Below, one piece after another: positions 52,086 to 61,808 of a DNA stretch of 64,000 nt. The notes below the pieces were generated by a model. That model was given only the letters and a program-made list of their open reading frames with translations. It had not been told where the DNA came from and did no database searches. How positions within the stretch are numbered: the stretch's first letter is position 1; each line of letters begins with the position of its first letter. Made by a program: the position numbers and the translations under genes. The DNA lies in NCBI GenBank assembly GCA_000403275.2, contig KE159599.1:1134137-1198136 (forward strand). Reading direction: 5' to 3'. This DNA comes from Lachnospiraceae bacterium 28-4 (GTDB lineage: Bacteria; Bacillota; Clostridia; Lachnospirales; Lachnospiraceae).

Positions 52086-53270
52086 TTACAGAGCCACCGG
52101 GCCGCTTCCGATCTCCACAACGTAAAAATCAGCAGCGTATCCGATCTTCTCCTTATATGCTTCGCCGACTTTTCCGATAAAGGAATCAATAGCATCCGTC
52201 CTTACAATACTTACCGTACAGCCTCCAAAACCTGCCCCCGTCATTCTGGAACCGATCACGCCATCCACTTTCCACGCTTCCTCTACCAGCGTATCCAATT
52301 CCACTCCTGTCACTTCATAATCATATTGGAGCGATGTATGGGAAGCATTCATCAGCTTTCCGAACAACTCCACATCGTTATTCTTCAGCGCTTCCACCGC
52401 CTTAATCGTCCTCTGATTTTCATATACCGCATGTTTTGCTCTTCTTACGCGCGTTTCATCTTTAATAGCAGATTTATATGTTTCAAACTGCTCCTCTGTC
52501 AAATCTCCCAGACCGTTGATCCCAACGACCGTCTGCAGTTCGGCAAGAGCTGTTTCGCATTCGCTCCTTCTCTCATTATATTTGGAATCGCCAAGTCCGC
52601 GTTTCTTATTGCTGCATGCAATCACGATTTTCGCATTCTCCAGCTTGATCGGCGCATATTCGAAAGACAGATCCGCCGTATCCAGGAAAATAGCATGGCC
52701 TTCTTTTCCCATAGCGATAGCAAACTGATCCATAATGCCGCAGTTTACACCGTTAAAATTATTTTCCGAATACTGTCCGATTAACGCCAGATCCTGATTG
52801 CTGACATCAAAGCCAAAGAAATCTCTCAGAATAAACCCTGTCAGCACTTCCACCGACGCGGAAGAAGAAAGCCCGGAGCCATTGGGAATATTTCCGTTTA
52901 ACAGCAAATCCATGCCGCAGGGGATTTCATAGCCCCTCTTTTCAAACGCCCACATTACTCCCTTTGGATAATTAGTCCATCCCGCTTCTTTTGCCGGTTT
53001 CAGATCATCCAGGCTGGACTCGATCACTCCCAGATGATCAAAGTTCATGGAATAAAAACGCAGTTTCTTATCTTCTCTTTTTCTCGCCACCCCATAAGTA
53101 CCGATTGTCAGCGCGCAGGGAAATACATGTCCGCCATTGTAATCGGTATGTTCACCGATCATATTCACACGGCCCGGCGCAAAATACGCCTTTGCTCCTT
53201 CCCCTCCAAACACTTCTGCAAATTTTTCCAAAACCGTTTTTTTCATTTCTGCTGTTGTCTTTTCTGCCAT
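52086..53270 (-). CDS. galK: Galactokinase
   Basis: 394 aa from ATG 53270 (MAEKTTAEMKKTVLEKF), AAAGGGATGG upstream. GHMP kinase: signature GRVNMIGEHTDYNGGHVFP, ATP loop NGSGLSSSASVEVL, catalytic aspartate in NCGIMDQFAIAMGK and late loop GAGFGGCTVSIV. It phosphorylates galactose as the first committed step. galK and galT form one operon; epimerase and mutarotase are not in the window. A TATAAT at about 53325-53330 may be its promoter. Confidence 0.97.
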   Translation of the reverse strand: MAEKTTAEMKKTVLEKFAEVFGGEGAKAYFAPGRVNMIGEHTDYNGGHVFPCALTIGTYGVARKREDKKLRFYSMNFDHLGVIESSLDDLKPAKEAGWTNYPKGVMWAFEKRGYEIPCGMDLLLNGNIPNGSGLSSSASVEVLTGFILRDFFGFDVSNQDLALIGQYSENNFNGVNCGIMDQFAIAMGKEGHAIFLDTADLSFEYAPIKLENAKIVIACSNKKRGLGDSKYNERRSECETALAELQTVVGINGLGDLTEEQFETYKSAIKDETRVRRAKHAVYENQRTIKAVEALKNNDVELFGKLMNASHTSLQYDYEVTGVELDTLVEEAWKVDGVIGSRMTGAGFGGCTVSIVRTDAIDSFIGKVGEAYKEKIGYAADFYVVEIGSGPVAL

Positions 53271-53428
53271 AACCCATCCCTTTCCGTCCGACTTCCACCG
53301 GACACCCATATTTTTTGTTAATTTAAATTATAATAGCCCCTATCTGAATTTCTATGACCCATTGTTACCATTAACTGTCAAAATGTTGACTTCTGGCTGG
53401 CAACCCGCCCATACCGCCGAATATCTCT

Positions 53429-54319
53429 TTACTGAATCCGGCTGATAAATTCCTCCACCTGCTCCAAATGTTTTTTATTTTTCCTTGTTTCCCCCATTTT
53501 CATCTCTTTACGGTATGCGGAAGGCGATACTCCCTTCATCTGCCGAAATGCCTTTGTAAAAACAAGGGGATCCTGATAGCCGCAGGAAATGGCGATGCTT
53601 TCCACCGACAGGGAAGTATGCTGCAACAACTCCGCCGCCTTGGTGATGCGAAAAGTCATAAGGAACTGCTGGGGGGACATTCCCAGGGAATTCTGGAACA
53701 AAGTATACAAATAGCTGCGATTAATGCAAACATAATCAGCGACATCCGTCACTTTAATCGGATTGCAATAATTGCCCTGGATAAACTCCACCGCCTTATT
53801 GACATAGGTATTCGCCCAATCGCCCTGGTTTTTTTCCTTTGCCGGACCTCCCTCCGCAATAATGGAGAGAAAAAGGGAAAGCTGTCCTGTCCTGCGCAGC
53901 TCATTGGCAATTCCGTATGTATTATGTTCCATCATATCCTTTACCGCCCGATACAATTCCTCGGACCGCAGGGACGCAAATACCGGGCGCTCTGCCGAAA
54001 GCCCGATCGCTTTCATATATTCCTGCGCCTTCGTTCCGCTGAACCCTACCCACACATATGTCCACGGCTCCTCTTCATCCGCCTGGTAAAAAGCGAGTTC
54101 TTCCGGCACGATTAAAAAACCGTCCCCCGCCTCCAGCGGATATGTCCTGCCTCCGATCATAAACCTTCCTTTTCCGCTCAAAATATAATGGATCAAATAA
54201 TGAGGCTTCCAGGCCGGTCCAAAACTATGTAAAGGTTCCGTTTTCGCGCAGCCGCAGCAATTTACATACAAGCTTCCCGACTTTTCTCCGGCAAACTCCA
54301 GCTCATAAGCTTTTTCCAT
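53429..54319 (-). CDS. AraC-family regulator with cupin sensor, probable galactose regulator
   Basis: 296 aa. N-terminal cupin-like sugar-sensing domain (HYLIHYILSGKGRFMIGGRTYPLEAGDGFLI) and two C-terminal HTH motifs (VTDVADYVCINRSYLYTLFQNSLGMSP and VESIAISCGYQDPLVFTKAFRQMKGVSP). Located just upstream of galKT on the same strand with a 158-bp gap, so it is likely to control the galactose operon, as a positive regulator by family habit. Confidence 0.88.
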   Translation of the reverse strand: MEKAYELEFAGEKSGSLYVNCCGCAKTEPLHSFGPAWKPHYLIHYILSGKGRFMIGGRTYPLEAGDGFLIVPEELAFYQADEEEPWTYVWVGFSGTKAQEYMKAIGLSAERPVFASLRSEELYRAVKDMMEHNTYGIANELRRTGQLSLFLSIIAEGGPAKEKNQGDWANTYVNKAVEFIQGNYCNPIKVTDVADYVCINRSYLYTLFQNSLGMSPQQFLMTFRITKAAELLQHTSLSVESIAISCGYQDPLVFTKAFRQMKGVSPSAYRKEMKMGETRKNKKHLEQVEEFISRIQ

Positions 54320-54382
54320 TCTCCTATACCCTTCCTACCGCTGTATGGGATAAATTATACCACAAAACACTCTTTGCGAAAA

Positions 54383-55369
54383 TTATTTTCTCAAAATTAA
54401 TTTCCCGGAAGTAAATATCCCCGGTATATGAATCAAAGCGCTGCATAAAACAGAAATTACCACGGTAGCCAGCGCGCTGATCAAAAACCTCCATACAGTA
54501 TCCCATTCCAAATGATTCACACACCACATAAAAATATAAGTATGCGTCAAATAAATATATAAGGAATGTCTGCCAAGAAAAGCAAACCCTTTTTCTTTTA
54601 TCCTGCATTTGGAAGCCAGAACCAACACAAGCAAGACCCATATTACCGTTGCTCCGATTTGGAAATGCATTTGGTATTCTTCCAAACCGCTGCCAATGCC
54701 GATACTTCCCTCCAATCCCCATTTTGTTACAAAAAACATTCCTACGGCCAAAATCAAGGAGAACGGGATCCATATCTGATCCACTGCCTTTTTGATCCAC
54801 TCTTCATATTCTCCTGCCGCTACTCCCAAGGCAAAAGCAATATTCGATACATACCAAAAATCCTGCATCCCCTTTTGATAAAGAATATTGGAAAAAATAT
54901 AAGTAAAAATGGAAAACACAACGACTCTCGGCGTTTTCCCTCCCACTACCGTATAAATGACGATAAACCCAAGATAAAAAATGAATAAAACAAACATGTA
55001 CCAATAATCATATCCACTGGCAAAATGCAGAAAATCCTGTAAGGAATCAAAGCCTCCTTCCAACAGCTCTATGGCCCCCACCACGATAAGATATGGAATA
55101 TACACATTTTTTACTCTTTTCCATATAAACGCCCCGTGCATCCTTTCCCTGCCCAGAGACTTTACCATGGCGTACCCCGAACAAAGGAAAAAAATATCAA
55201 CGCCATACACTCCCAGTTTTGTCAGCGCCAGCCGGAAGACTTCCGCATTTCCTTCCAACGGAACAAACCATGACCACCACTCCGCATAATGGGATACAAC
55301 CACCATTACTACCGCAATTCCTCTGAACCAATTCGTTTCCCGCTTTTCCATGAGCTGACTATTTTTCAT
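54383..55369 (-). CDS. Acyltransferase-3 family membrane protein
   Basis: 328 aa, about ten membrane segments. The N-terminal motif NWFRGIAVVMVVVSHYAEWWSWF carries the conserved histidine, then KLGVYGVDIFFLCSGYAM and FIWKRVKNVYIPYLI (R/K motif), typical of O-acyltransferases that decorate wall polymers or exopolysaccharide. No polysaccharide genes adjoin; substrate unknown. The frame 54324-54800 on the same strand is an out-of-frame shadow. Confidence 0.88.
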   Translation of the reverse strand: MKNSQLMEKRETNWFRGIAVVMVVVSHYAEWWSWFVPLEGNAEVFRLALTKLGVYGVDIFFLCSGYAMVKSLGRERMHGAFIWKRVKNVYIPYLIVVGAIELLEGGFDSLQDFLHFASGYDYWYMFVLFIFYLGFIVIYTVVGGKTPRVVVFSIFTYIFSNILYQKGMQDFWYVSNIAFALGVAAGEYEEWIKKAVDQIWIPFSLILAVGMFFVTKWGLEGSIGIGSGLEEYQMHFQIGATVIWVLLVLVLASKCRIKEKGFAFLGRHSLYIYLTHTYIFMWCVNHLEWDTVWRFLISALATVVISVLCSALIHIPGIFTSGKLILRK

Positions 55370-55588
55370 CTGTTTTCAACCTCCCCGCCGGGCTTTTTAT
55401 CCATTTGCAACCATCTGCATCATAACAATCCCCGAAAACAGGGTCAATGTAGACGGCTTTAAGATTTTCTTAATTTTTCTTTAACAACCGATTTCTTCAT
55501 TTTTTATCTGGTAAATTTCCATAGTTTATGTTACTCTGGATAAAGTTACATATGTCACAGACGATAGATAGAAGGGTACAAGAGATTC

Positions 55589-56413
55589 ATGAATAAATGG
55601 AAAAAAGCAGCCGCACTCACCTTATGCCTTTGTTTCCTGTCCTGCACCGCGGTACAGGCAGCCGAATCATCCTCCGGCAATATCGATTATTCGGCGGTCT
55701 TTGATGCGGAATACTACTATAATACTTACCAGGATGTGCAGCAAACCATCGGTTTCAATGAAGAGGATCTGCTGGATCATTTCATCCGTTCCGGTATGGC
55801 CGAAGGACGCATGGGCAAAGCTGATTTTGACGTACGCTCTTATATGAAAAACAATCTCGACCTGCTGGCCGTTTACGGCATCAAGGATCTGAGCGCTTAT
55901 TATTATCATTATATACAGTCGGGAAAAGCGGAAGGGCGGACAGTGGGATATCCTTCCCGCAATGCGGATGAGATCGCTTCTTTTTCCACCCAGTACAATA
56001 CTGAAGAAGACAGGGCAACCAACGTGGAGCTGGCGGCGCAGCGAATCGACGGTATCGTTATCCAGCCCGGAACTTCCTTTTCTTTCAGTAATTCGATCAT
56101 GTCCAGAACAACGGAAAACGGATATGTGGTAGCTCCTTCCTTTGCCTCAGGCAGAGTCGTTTCCAGCGTAGGCGGAGGCATCTGCCAGGTATCCTCCACC
56201 TTATACGTGGCTATGACGCTCTCCTCCATTCCTGCTACGGAAAGGTATGCCCATTCCCTGGCAGTGGACTACGTTCCAAAAGGATTGGACTCAGCCATTG
56301 TCGAAGGTGTAAAGGATCTGCGTTTTAAAAATCTTTATGATTATCCTATCCGCATCGACTCTTCTGCGGAAAACGGAACGCTGACCGTTGCTATCAGCAA
56401 AGCGGAGTCATAG
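55589..56413 (+). CDS. Exported VanW-family protein
   Basis: 274 aa. Signal peptide (AALTLCLCFLSCTAVQAAES), two repeats of a small helical module (YSAVFDAEYYYNTYQDVQQTIGFNEEDLLDHFIRSGMAEGR and YSMK-like DVRSYMKNNLDLLAVYG ... HYIQSGKAEGR), as seen in clostridial surface proteins, then the VanW domain: VIQPGTSFSFSNSIM, SVGGGICQVSSTLYVAMTL and RYAHSLAVDYVPKGLDSAIVEG. It is the second VanW protein in the window. Its upstream gap 55370-55588 shows no recognisable element. Confidence 0.88.
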   Translation: MNKWKKAAALTLCLCFLSCTAVQAAESSSGNIDYSAVFDAEYYYNTYQDVQQTIGFNEEDLLDHFIRSGMAEGRMGKADFDVRSYMKNNLDLLAVYGIKDLSAYYYHYIQSGKAEGRTVGYPSRNADEIASFSTQYNTEEDRATNVELAAQRIDGIVIQPGTSFSFSNSIMSRTTENGYVVAPSFASGRVVSSVGGGICQVSSTLYVAMTLSSIPATERYAHSLAVDYVPKGLDSAIVEGVKDLRFKNLYDYPIRIDSSAENGTLTVAISKAES

Positions 56414-56510
56414 AATAAATTTTTCGTATTCGGCAAAAAATAATAGTTGACAAATTTGTAAGGTATATGTAAAATAATAGATGTTGGTGCTACAAATACC
56501 AATCAAAAAT

Positions 56511-56583
56511 GCGCGAGTGGCTCAGTTGGTGGAGCGCGACCTTGCCAAGGTCGAGGCCGCGGGTTCGAGTCCCGTCTCGCGCT
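56511..56583 (+). tRNA. tRNA-Gly (GCC)
   Basis: Cloverleaf fits: acceptor GCGCGAG / CTCGCGC, D arm GCTC...GAGC, anticodon loop CTTGCCAAG with GCC, T arm GCGGGTTCGAGTCCCGT. CCA is not encoded. Confidence 0.97.
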
Positions 56584-56594
56584 CTTTTTTATTG

Positions 56595-56628
56595 TTAAGG
56601 AATCTGGCATAAATGCCGGATTCCTTAA
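56595..56628 (+). terminator. Terminator after tRNA-Gly
   Basis: Near-perfect 16-bp arms TTAAGGAATCTGGCAT / ATGCCGGATTCCTTAA with a 2-base loop, followed by TTTTTT. Confidence 0.9.
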
Positions 56629-56735
56629 TTTTTTCCGTTTCTTTATTGGAAATCCGTTGAAAGCAGCCGGCTCCATCATACATAAACAACCATATCAACC
56701 ACTGGTATCAAAAACCTCATCTGTCAGCATTTTTT

Positions 56736-56776
56736 ACTCAGTACAGCCTACCAACAGGAACGCAACTGTACTGAGT
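56736..56776. repeat. 11-bp inverted repeat in the gap
   Basis: ACTCAGTACAG and CTGTACTGAGT are separated by 19 bases. There is no T-run downstream on either strand that would make it a terminator. Nothing else is recognised in 56640-56877. Confidence 0.5.
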
Positions 56777-56877
56777 TGTTACCTCGCGCAAATAGCATAA
56801 GCGCTCACTCCGCTTCACTTTATATTTACTCTTAACTTTACCTAAGACCCTTATCGAATTTATTGCGGACTCTCTCT

Positions 56878-57294
56878 TTACCTCAATGCCGTATGTTTCC
56901 GTTCCTCCTCCTCAAAAACCCGGCGAATCCGTTTCAGCAGTTCTTCGGAATGAAAAGGTTTCAATATATAATCACGGATCCCTAACTTTGCACTCTCCAG
57001 AACAGTCCCCTTATCTTCCACGCCCGTAAGCATGATCACCGGTATGTCCGCCCGATCCGGCATAGCGCGCATTTCCCGCAGCGTCTCAATACCATCCTTT
57101 TGCGGCATTTGAATATCCAGCAGAATAAGATCCGGCTTTTCCTGCTCCAGATATTTCAAAGCCCTTACCCCTGAATTAATAGTGATTACTTCATAATCGT
57201 CCCGCAAAGTACTCGAAATACGCGTTAAAATAATTGCAGTATCATCTACCGCTAAAATACATTTTCTAGCTTCTCCTCCCTCTGTTTGGCTCAT
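56878..57294 (-). CDS. Stand-alone CheY-like response regulator
   Basis: 138 aa receiver domain only: ILAVDDTAIILTRI, phospho-acceptor aspartate in LILLDIQMPQKDGIETLREM, and lysine in DYILKPFHSEELLKRI. No output domain. Overlaps the hybrid kinase stop by 4 bases (ATGA), so it probably receives phosphate through the kinase HPt domain. Confidence 0.92.
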   Translation of the reverse strand: MSQTEGGEARKCILAVDDTAIILTRISSTLRDDYEVITINSGVRALKYLEQEKPDLILLDIQMPQKDGIETLREMRAMPDRADIPVIMLTGVEDKGTVLESAKLGIRDYILKPFHSEELLKRIRRVFEEEERKHTALR

Positions 57295-60143
57295 TTGTCT
57301 TCCTCCTCCTCTTCAAGTATATGTAAAAGCTGATCCAAAAGTTCCTCCGCATTGTCGTCCTCATATAACTTCAGTTGTTTCCGAATCTGCAAAAGGCGTT
57401 CTTCCATATCTTTTGGCAATTCATAAAGCAATATTTTCTCTACCCTTTCCGAACTCTCCTGTGATCGAAAATGCTTCAATTCTTCCAAAGCTGTCGCTGT
57501 TTGTTCCCGCAGCTCCCGAATCGGCGGACAGGGAAGTTTTTCTTTTCTGGCAGCCTCCTGTCTGCGCTGCTCCAAAAACTGTCCGATATTGGCCAGAAGA
57601 GTCTCATATTCCGCTAATAACGCCGGAAATTGATCGGAAATAAATTCCCTGTCCTCCTGTACGGCGGCATTTTCCTGCGCGCGGGCCATAGACGAGACAT
57701 TCATAGCCCCAATATTTGCCGATGCGCTTTTTAGTCCATGTACTTCTATCTGATAACGCAAAATATCCGACTCCACCAGCTCTTGCAGAAGTTTTATCTT
57801 TTGTCTGCCATCCATAAAGTAAAGCTCCAGCAGATCCACAAAGCCTTCTTCATCGCCGGAATAATATTGCATCGCCACTTCCATATCCACTCCGTCAATC
57901 CGGAAATCTGACGGATCCAGCGGATTAGACTCCCCTTCTCCACTTTCCCTCTGTCTGTATTTTTCAGGAACCCAGCGCAGCAAAAGCTGATTCAGTTCCT
58001 TCCTATCAAGAGGTTTTGCAATGAAATCCTGGAAGCCGCATTCCAGAAAATGTTCTCTCATCCCCTCCATGGCATTAGCGGTCAACGCTACCATAACAGG
58101 CGTAATCCCGTTTTCGCCGCAGTCCTTGCGGATGATCTCCGCCGTTTCAATACCGTCCATCCCAGGCATCATATGATCCATAAAAATAATATCATACCGG
58201 ACGGAGCGTACCAATTCAATCGCCTCCGGCCCGCTCCCCGCCTCGGTCAAGTCAAAAGCATAATTTTTCAGGAAGCCTCTGGCCACTTTGCGGTTGATCA
58301 CATTATCATCCACAATAAGCACTTTTACGCCAGGCGCAGTAAAAATATCCGTCATTTTCCGTTCTGACTGCGGAATCTCCGGCATCTCCGAAACCGGGCG
58401 CACATCGACAATCTTCTGAGGAATCATGATCGTAACCGTCGTCCCTTTGCCATAGGTGCTTTCTACCCCAATGGTGCCACCCATCAGTTCTACCAGCTGT
58501 TTCACAATGGCGAGCCCCAAACCGGTACCTTCCGCGCTCCGGTTCCTTTTGGAATCCACTTGCCGGAAATCTTCAAAAATCTTGCCAAGATCTTTTTCCT
58601 GAATACCGCAGCCGGTATCCTCCACATGGAAAATAAGCATTTCCTCGTCCGTATCCCTTCCGGGTTTCCCTGTTATATATACGCGCACATATCCCTTTTT
58701 CGTAAACTTTATGGCATTGTTGATGATATTGATCAGAATCTGCTTGATTCTGCCATCATCGCCTTTGTAACGGCAGGGAATCGTTTCGTCACATTCATAT
58801 TTCAGGATCAGCCCCCGCTGGGAAGCAGCCATATCCATCATTCCTATAATTTCATCCGCCATAACCTTTATGTAATAGTCTACATACACCAGCTCCATTT
58901 TGCCCGCTTCTACTTTGGACAAATCCAAAATATCGTTGATAATGGCCAGCAGACTTTTTGCCGCGGACTGCACATCCTTGGCATGGGCATAGATTTCAGT
59001 GTCTCCGCATTCCTCCATGATAATATCATTCAACCCGATGATAGCATTCATCGGAGTCCGTATCTCATGGGACATATTGGCAAGGAATTCACTTTTCGCG
59101 ATACTCGCCTTCTCCGCCTGATGCCTCACCCGCTTGATTTCATCAATATAAGTCTCCGTATCTGTCATATCCAAAATCAAAATAACGCAGCCTTGTATCT
59201 TGCCGCTTTCATCTACGATTCGCTTGTTATGGCTTTCGTAATGCTGCTCATCAATCGAAAAACTTTGGGGGGTATCCCCATTCAGCATTTCCTCCCGGAA
59301 ATCTTCCACTACCCGGATATTCTCTCCCAGCCTATGGGCCGGCAGACGGGTAAAAATCTTCGCAGCCGCACTATTATAGCTGACCAGCCGTTCATGATCG
59401 TCCAGCACGATCACCCCGTCGCCCAGGCTCTCCAGAACTTTTGCTGCCGCCAAATGGCGGAAATCATAATTACGGCGGCTCCAGACCACAATAACCACTA
59501 AAGCCATAGATATAGTCACCGTCACCGGCGTAAAATCAAATACTTCTACAAATTTACAAACATAAGCTGCCAGCACAATAACAGGCACGGTGGAAATTCC
59601 GAGAATCGTCCAATACTGACGATTGACCTGCTGGTCTAAGCGCTCGCGGATGGCTCTTATCAGCGTACATATGCAAAGAGTATAGGGAATAATAATACGG
59701 CTGAACATAAAAAATATATACAGAGGGCCATAGGTAATGCTGATATGGTAAAATCCATTCGCATCTGCCCCCCATTGAACGTCCTTATAGAAAAGGCCAT
59801 ACCAGTTAAAAAATACGGAAGGCAGGGCAAAGAAACTGATAGCGCCGAGAACTCTTAATAACTTTTTCGGCGGAACAATATAACAATAAATATAGATAAA
59901 CCAGCAATAGCAAAGCGGCACAAAAACGGAACCTACATTTTCCACTATCACCGCCGTCATAGCCGCTTCAACCGTCTGCGCAGTCAGCTCCAATAAATAA
60001 CCCACATTCTGTACCATCGAACCGCACAGAATGAGGATCAGCAACTTCTGTTCTTTTGCTCCATCCCCATTCAGCAGAAGGAACAAAGCTACCATAGTCA
60101 GGCATATACCAAAACATTCCAATCCAATGACGAAATCTACCAT
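57291..60143 (-). CDS. Hybrid sensor histidine kinase (7TM, PAS, HisKA, HATPase, REC, HPt)
   Basis: 950 aa from ATG 60143 (MVDFVIGLECFGICL), GGAGAGG upstream. Seven membrane segments span ~1-220 (histidine-kinase 7TM type), followed by a PAS domain (VLESLGDGVIVLDDHERLVSYNSAAAKIF). HisKA has the histidine in FLANMSHEIRTPMNAIIGL. ATPase boxes are NIINNAIKFT, DTGCGI and GTGLGLAIVKQLVEL. A receiver follows (VLIVDDNVINRKVA, FMDHMMPGMDGIETAE), then an HPt domain (VHGLKSASANIGAM). The C-terminal ~100 residues are charged coiled-coil. A complete phosphorelay in one protein, coupled to the stand-alone regulator. Input signal unknown. Confidence 0.94.
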   Translation of the reverse strand: MVDFVIGLECFGICLTMVALFLLLNGDGAKEQKLLILILCGSMVQNVGYLLELTAQTVEAAMTAVIVENVGSVFVPLCYCWFIYIYCYIVPPKKLLRVLGAISFFALPSVFFNWYGLFYKDVQWGADANGFYHISITYGPLYIFFMFSRIIIPYTLCICTLIRAIRERLDQQVNRQYWTILGISTVPVIVLAAYVCKFVEVFDFTPVTVTISMALVVIVVWSRRNYDFRHLAAAKVLESLGDGVIVLDDHERLVSYNSAAAKIFTRLPAHRLGENIRVVEDFREEMLNGDTPQSFSIDEQHYESHNKRIVDESGKIQGCVILILDMTDTETYIDEIKRVRHQAEKASIAKSEFLANMSHEIRTPMNAIIGLNDIIMEECGDTEIYAHAKDVQSAAKSLLAIINDILDLSKVEAGKMELVYVDYYIKVMADEIIGMMDMAASQRGLILKYECDETIPCRYKGDDGRIKQILINIINNAIKFTKKGYVRVYITGKPGRDTDEEMLIFHVEDTGCGIQEKDLGKIFEDFRQVDSKRNRSAEGTGLGLAIVKQLVELMGGTIGVESTYGKGTTVTIMIPQKIVDVRPVSEMPEIPQSERKMTDIFTAPGVKVLIVDDNVINRKVARGFLKNYAFDLTEAGSGPEAIELVRSVRYDIIFMDHMMPGMDGIETAEIIRKDCGENGITPVMVALTANAMEGMREHFLECGFQDFIAKPLDRKELNQLLLRWVPEKYRQRESGEGESNPLDPSDFRIDGVDMEVAMQYYSGDEEGFVDLLELYFMDGRQKIKLLQELVESDILRYQIEVHGLKSASANIGAMNVSSMARAQENAAVQEDREFISDQFPALLAEYETLLANIGQFLEQRRQEAARKEKLPCPPIRELREQTATALEELKHFRSQESSERVEKILLYELPKDMEERLLQIRKQLKLYEDDNAEELLDQLLHILEEEEEDK

Positions 60144-60276
60144 ATTACCTCTCCACCTGTTTGCGCCTTTATCAGCCGACATAACAACTTTTTATTTATT
60201 TTCGCAGACAGTAAGCCAAGATGCCATGTTCCCATGAACATATGGCAAATGCCTCCTGATATTTCATACTAAAAAT

Positions 60277-60305
60277 ACAATATTACAATTTTTCCACAGT
60301 GTCAA
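60277..60305 (-). promoter_or_regulatory. SigA-type promoter of the hybrid kinase operon
   Basis: Minus strand TTGACA (60305-60300), 17-base spacer, TATTGT (60282-60277), about 134 bases upstream of the kinase ATG. Confidence 0.7.
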
Positions 60306-60362
60306 GAAATAGCTATAACGGCCTTATAGCGCCGGTTTTATGCAATAAATAAAAAATAACAT

Positions 60363-60773
60363 TTGGGGGATTATGCAAGAACACTCGTCATTGAAAATGG
60401 TGTAGTATGCAATGAAATTGATGGAATAAAAAAAGAGGAATGGCGCAACAGACTTCAGATGGAGGCATATCTGCATAAAACTTTAATTGATGTGATAGCG
60501 CCAAACATGACATTTGAAGAATTATACTATTGCATGAATGACTTAATTACGAAAAAAAGATTTCTTAACCTGGATTTTCTCGGAAACCTTGGACATTCCA
60601 TTGTAAAAAATAAAAATGACAGAGTGTATATCGAAAAAGGAAATGGCAAAAGACTATCGGCTGCCGAAATATTTACTTTTGAACCACATATCGGTATTCC
60701 TGATTCCAAATGTGGATACAAGAGAGAAGATATTTATTATTTCGAGAATGGCAGCTTAATAAAATGCATGTAA
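60363..60773 (+). pseudogene. M24 metallopeptidase (Xaa-Pro aminopeptidase-like), C-terminal remnant
   Basis: The frame opens with GDYARTLVIENG, the second metal-ligand strand of the M24 fold, and keeps LGNLGHSIVKN (histidine), FTFEPHIG (glutamate) and KREDIYYFENGSL at the end. The N-terminal half, including the first histidine and aspartate ligands, is absent. It starts at a TTG with only a GGGGG-like context, so it is probably a scar. It ends three bases before the tRNA-Gly(TCC) gene on the other strand. Confidence 0.75.
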
Positions 60774-60775
60774 AA

Positions 60776-60846
60776 AGCGGGTGATGGGAATCGAACCCAC
60801 GTGTCCAGCTTGGAAGGCTGGTGTTCTACCATTGAACTACACCCGC
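60776..60846 (-). tRNA. tRNA-Gly (TCC)
   Basis: Minus-strand cloverleaf: acceptor GCGGGTG / CACCCGC, D arm, anticodon loop CTTCCAA with TCC, T arm GTGGGTTCGATTCCCAT. No encoded CCA. Remnants of mobile DNA flank it. Confidence 0.97.
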
Positions 60847-60850
60847 AAAA

Positions 60851-60904
60851 AATATCCTAACTGTCAGCAAATGTATAAAAGCATTCACCGACAGTTAGGA
60901 TATT
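60851..60904 (-). terminator. Hairpin directly upstream of tRNA-Gly(TCC)
   Basis: Perfect 15-bp arms AATATCCTAACTGTC / GACAGTTAGGATATT. On the minus strand it is followed by TTTTTT and then the tRNA at once. It would stop transcripts arriving from the recombinase remnant. Confidence 0.7.
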
Positions 60905-60952
60905 ACCATATTTCTTTCCATAATGCAAGACCTAATTTAAAATTTAGGATCT

Positions 60953-61200
60953 TAGCCTGTGTCCTTTATGTCTGGATTGCATATATAAAAAGGCGATGTG
61001 CCTTTGATGCGGCTGTAGCAGGAATAATTCCCATGTTCGCCATGGTACCTCGCTCCGCATTTGCCGCAGTAGACGAGCCCTGATAACAGGGTGGACGCCT
61101 TAAAAGGAAACCGCCGGAAAGATGCGGCCCATGGTAAAGCGCTCCTTGATCTGGTCTTTTTCCAGCTGGCTGTCCGTAGACACCCTGACGTAACATGCGC
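60953..61200 (-). pseudogene. Serine recombinase remnant (internal deletion)
   Basis: Two pieces in different frames: CYVRVSTDSQLEKDQIKERF (61197-61137), a resolvase-like catalytic start, and LLSGLVYCGKCGARYHGEHG plus NYSCYSRIKG (about 61090-60990), a recombinase zinc-ribbon. Everything between is deleted. Relic of an integrative element beside a tRNA-Gly gene. It fills most of the 60905-61380 gap; the remainder shows nothing. Confidence 0.72.
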
Positions 61201-61380
61201 CCCTTACCATGGCGGCTCCTTTCCGTGGGTTGCAACGTCGCAATTTTTTCTCAATCCCAGTTTATATCCCTTTCGTTTACAAATTCATGGCATTCTGGAT
61301 TATTGGCTATTTCATCAGGCCTTTTTAAATCCCGTACGGCCCCCAGCGTTATTAGTTTTGAGATATTTGTCTGAGAGATG

Positions 61381-61779
61381 TTATTTGATACCGACTTTTT
61401 GCATGAGGGCTTCCTGTAGAACTTGTGAAAAGTTAATGCCGAGTGCCGATGCTTCTTCGTTTAACCATTCCGGAATGCTGAGGGTCTTTTTCACGGCTTT
61501 TGAATTCGTACGTTTTTTGTATGCGAGCATGTCAAATTCGATAACCACACAAAATTCATCGTCAGAAACCTTGAATTTGCAAGGTTCGGAAGGGGCGGGG
61601 ATTTCCTGCTTTTCTTCTTCTCGACTGGCAAGCGCAAGGCCTAAAGCTTCAACGGCCATTTCATAAGACTGCTGCATATCGTCGCCCTGAGTCATGCATT
61701 CGGGGATATCGGGGAATGTAATCCAAAAACCTCCCTCTTCTGCTTTGTGAAAAATAGCGGGATAAAATAACTTTTGCAT
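61381..61779 (-). CDS. hicB: HicB-family antitoxin
   Basis: 132 aa. N-terminal partial RNase H fold: YPAIFHKAEEGGFWITFPDIPECMTQGDDMQQSYEMAVEALGLAL. C-terminal region with a ribbon/HTH-like end (KKTLSIPEWLNEEASALGINFSQVLQEAL) that binds the operator. Follows hicA by 29 bases. Confidence 0.93.
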   Translation of the reverse strand: MQKLFYPAIFHKAEEGGFWITFPDIPECMTQGDDMQQSYEMAVEALGLALASREEEKQEIPAPSEPCKFKVSDDEFCVVIEFDMLAYKKRTNSKAVKKTLSIPEWLNEEASALGINFSQVLQEALMQKVGIK

Positions 61780-61808
61780 ATAGTGTACCTCCTGTATAGG
61801 ATGCCGAG

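Noticed and set aside
54324..54800. 158-codon minus frame downstream of the AraC gene
   Set aside because: Out-of-frame shadow of the acyltransferase gene.
60966..61235. 89-codon minus frame as an intact gene
   Set aside because: Real similarity is in the other frames (recombinase zinc-ribbon), so it is a decayed gene rather than a new one.
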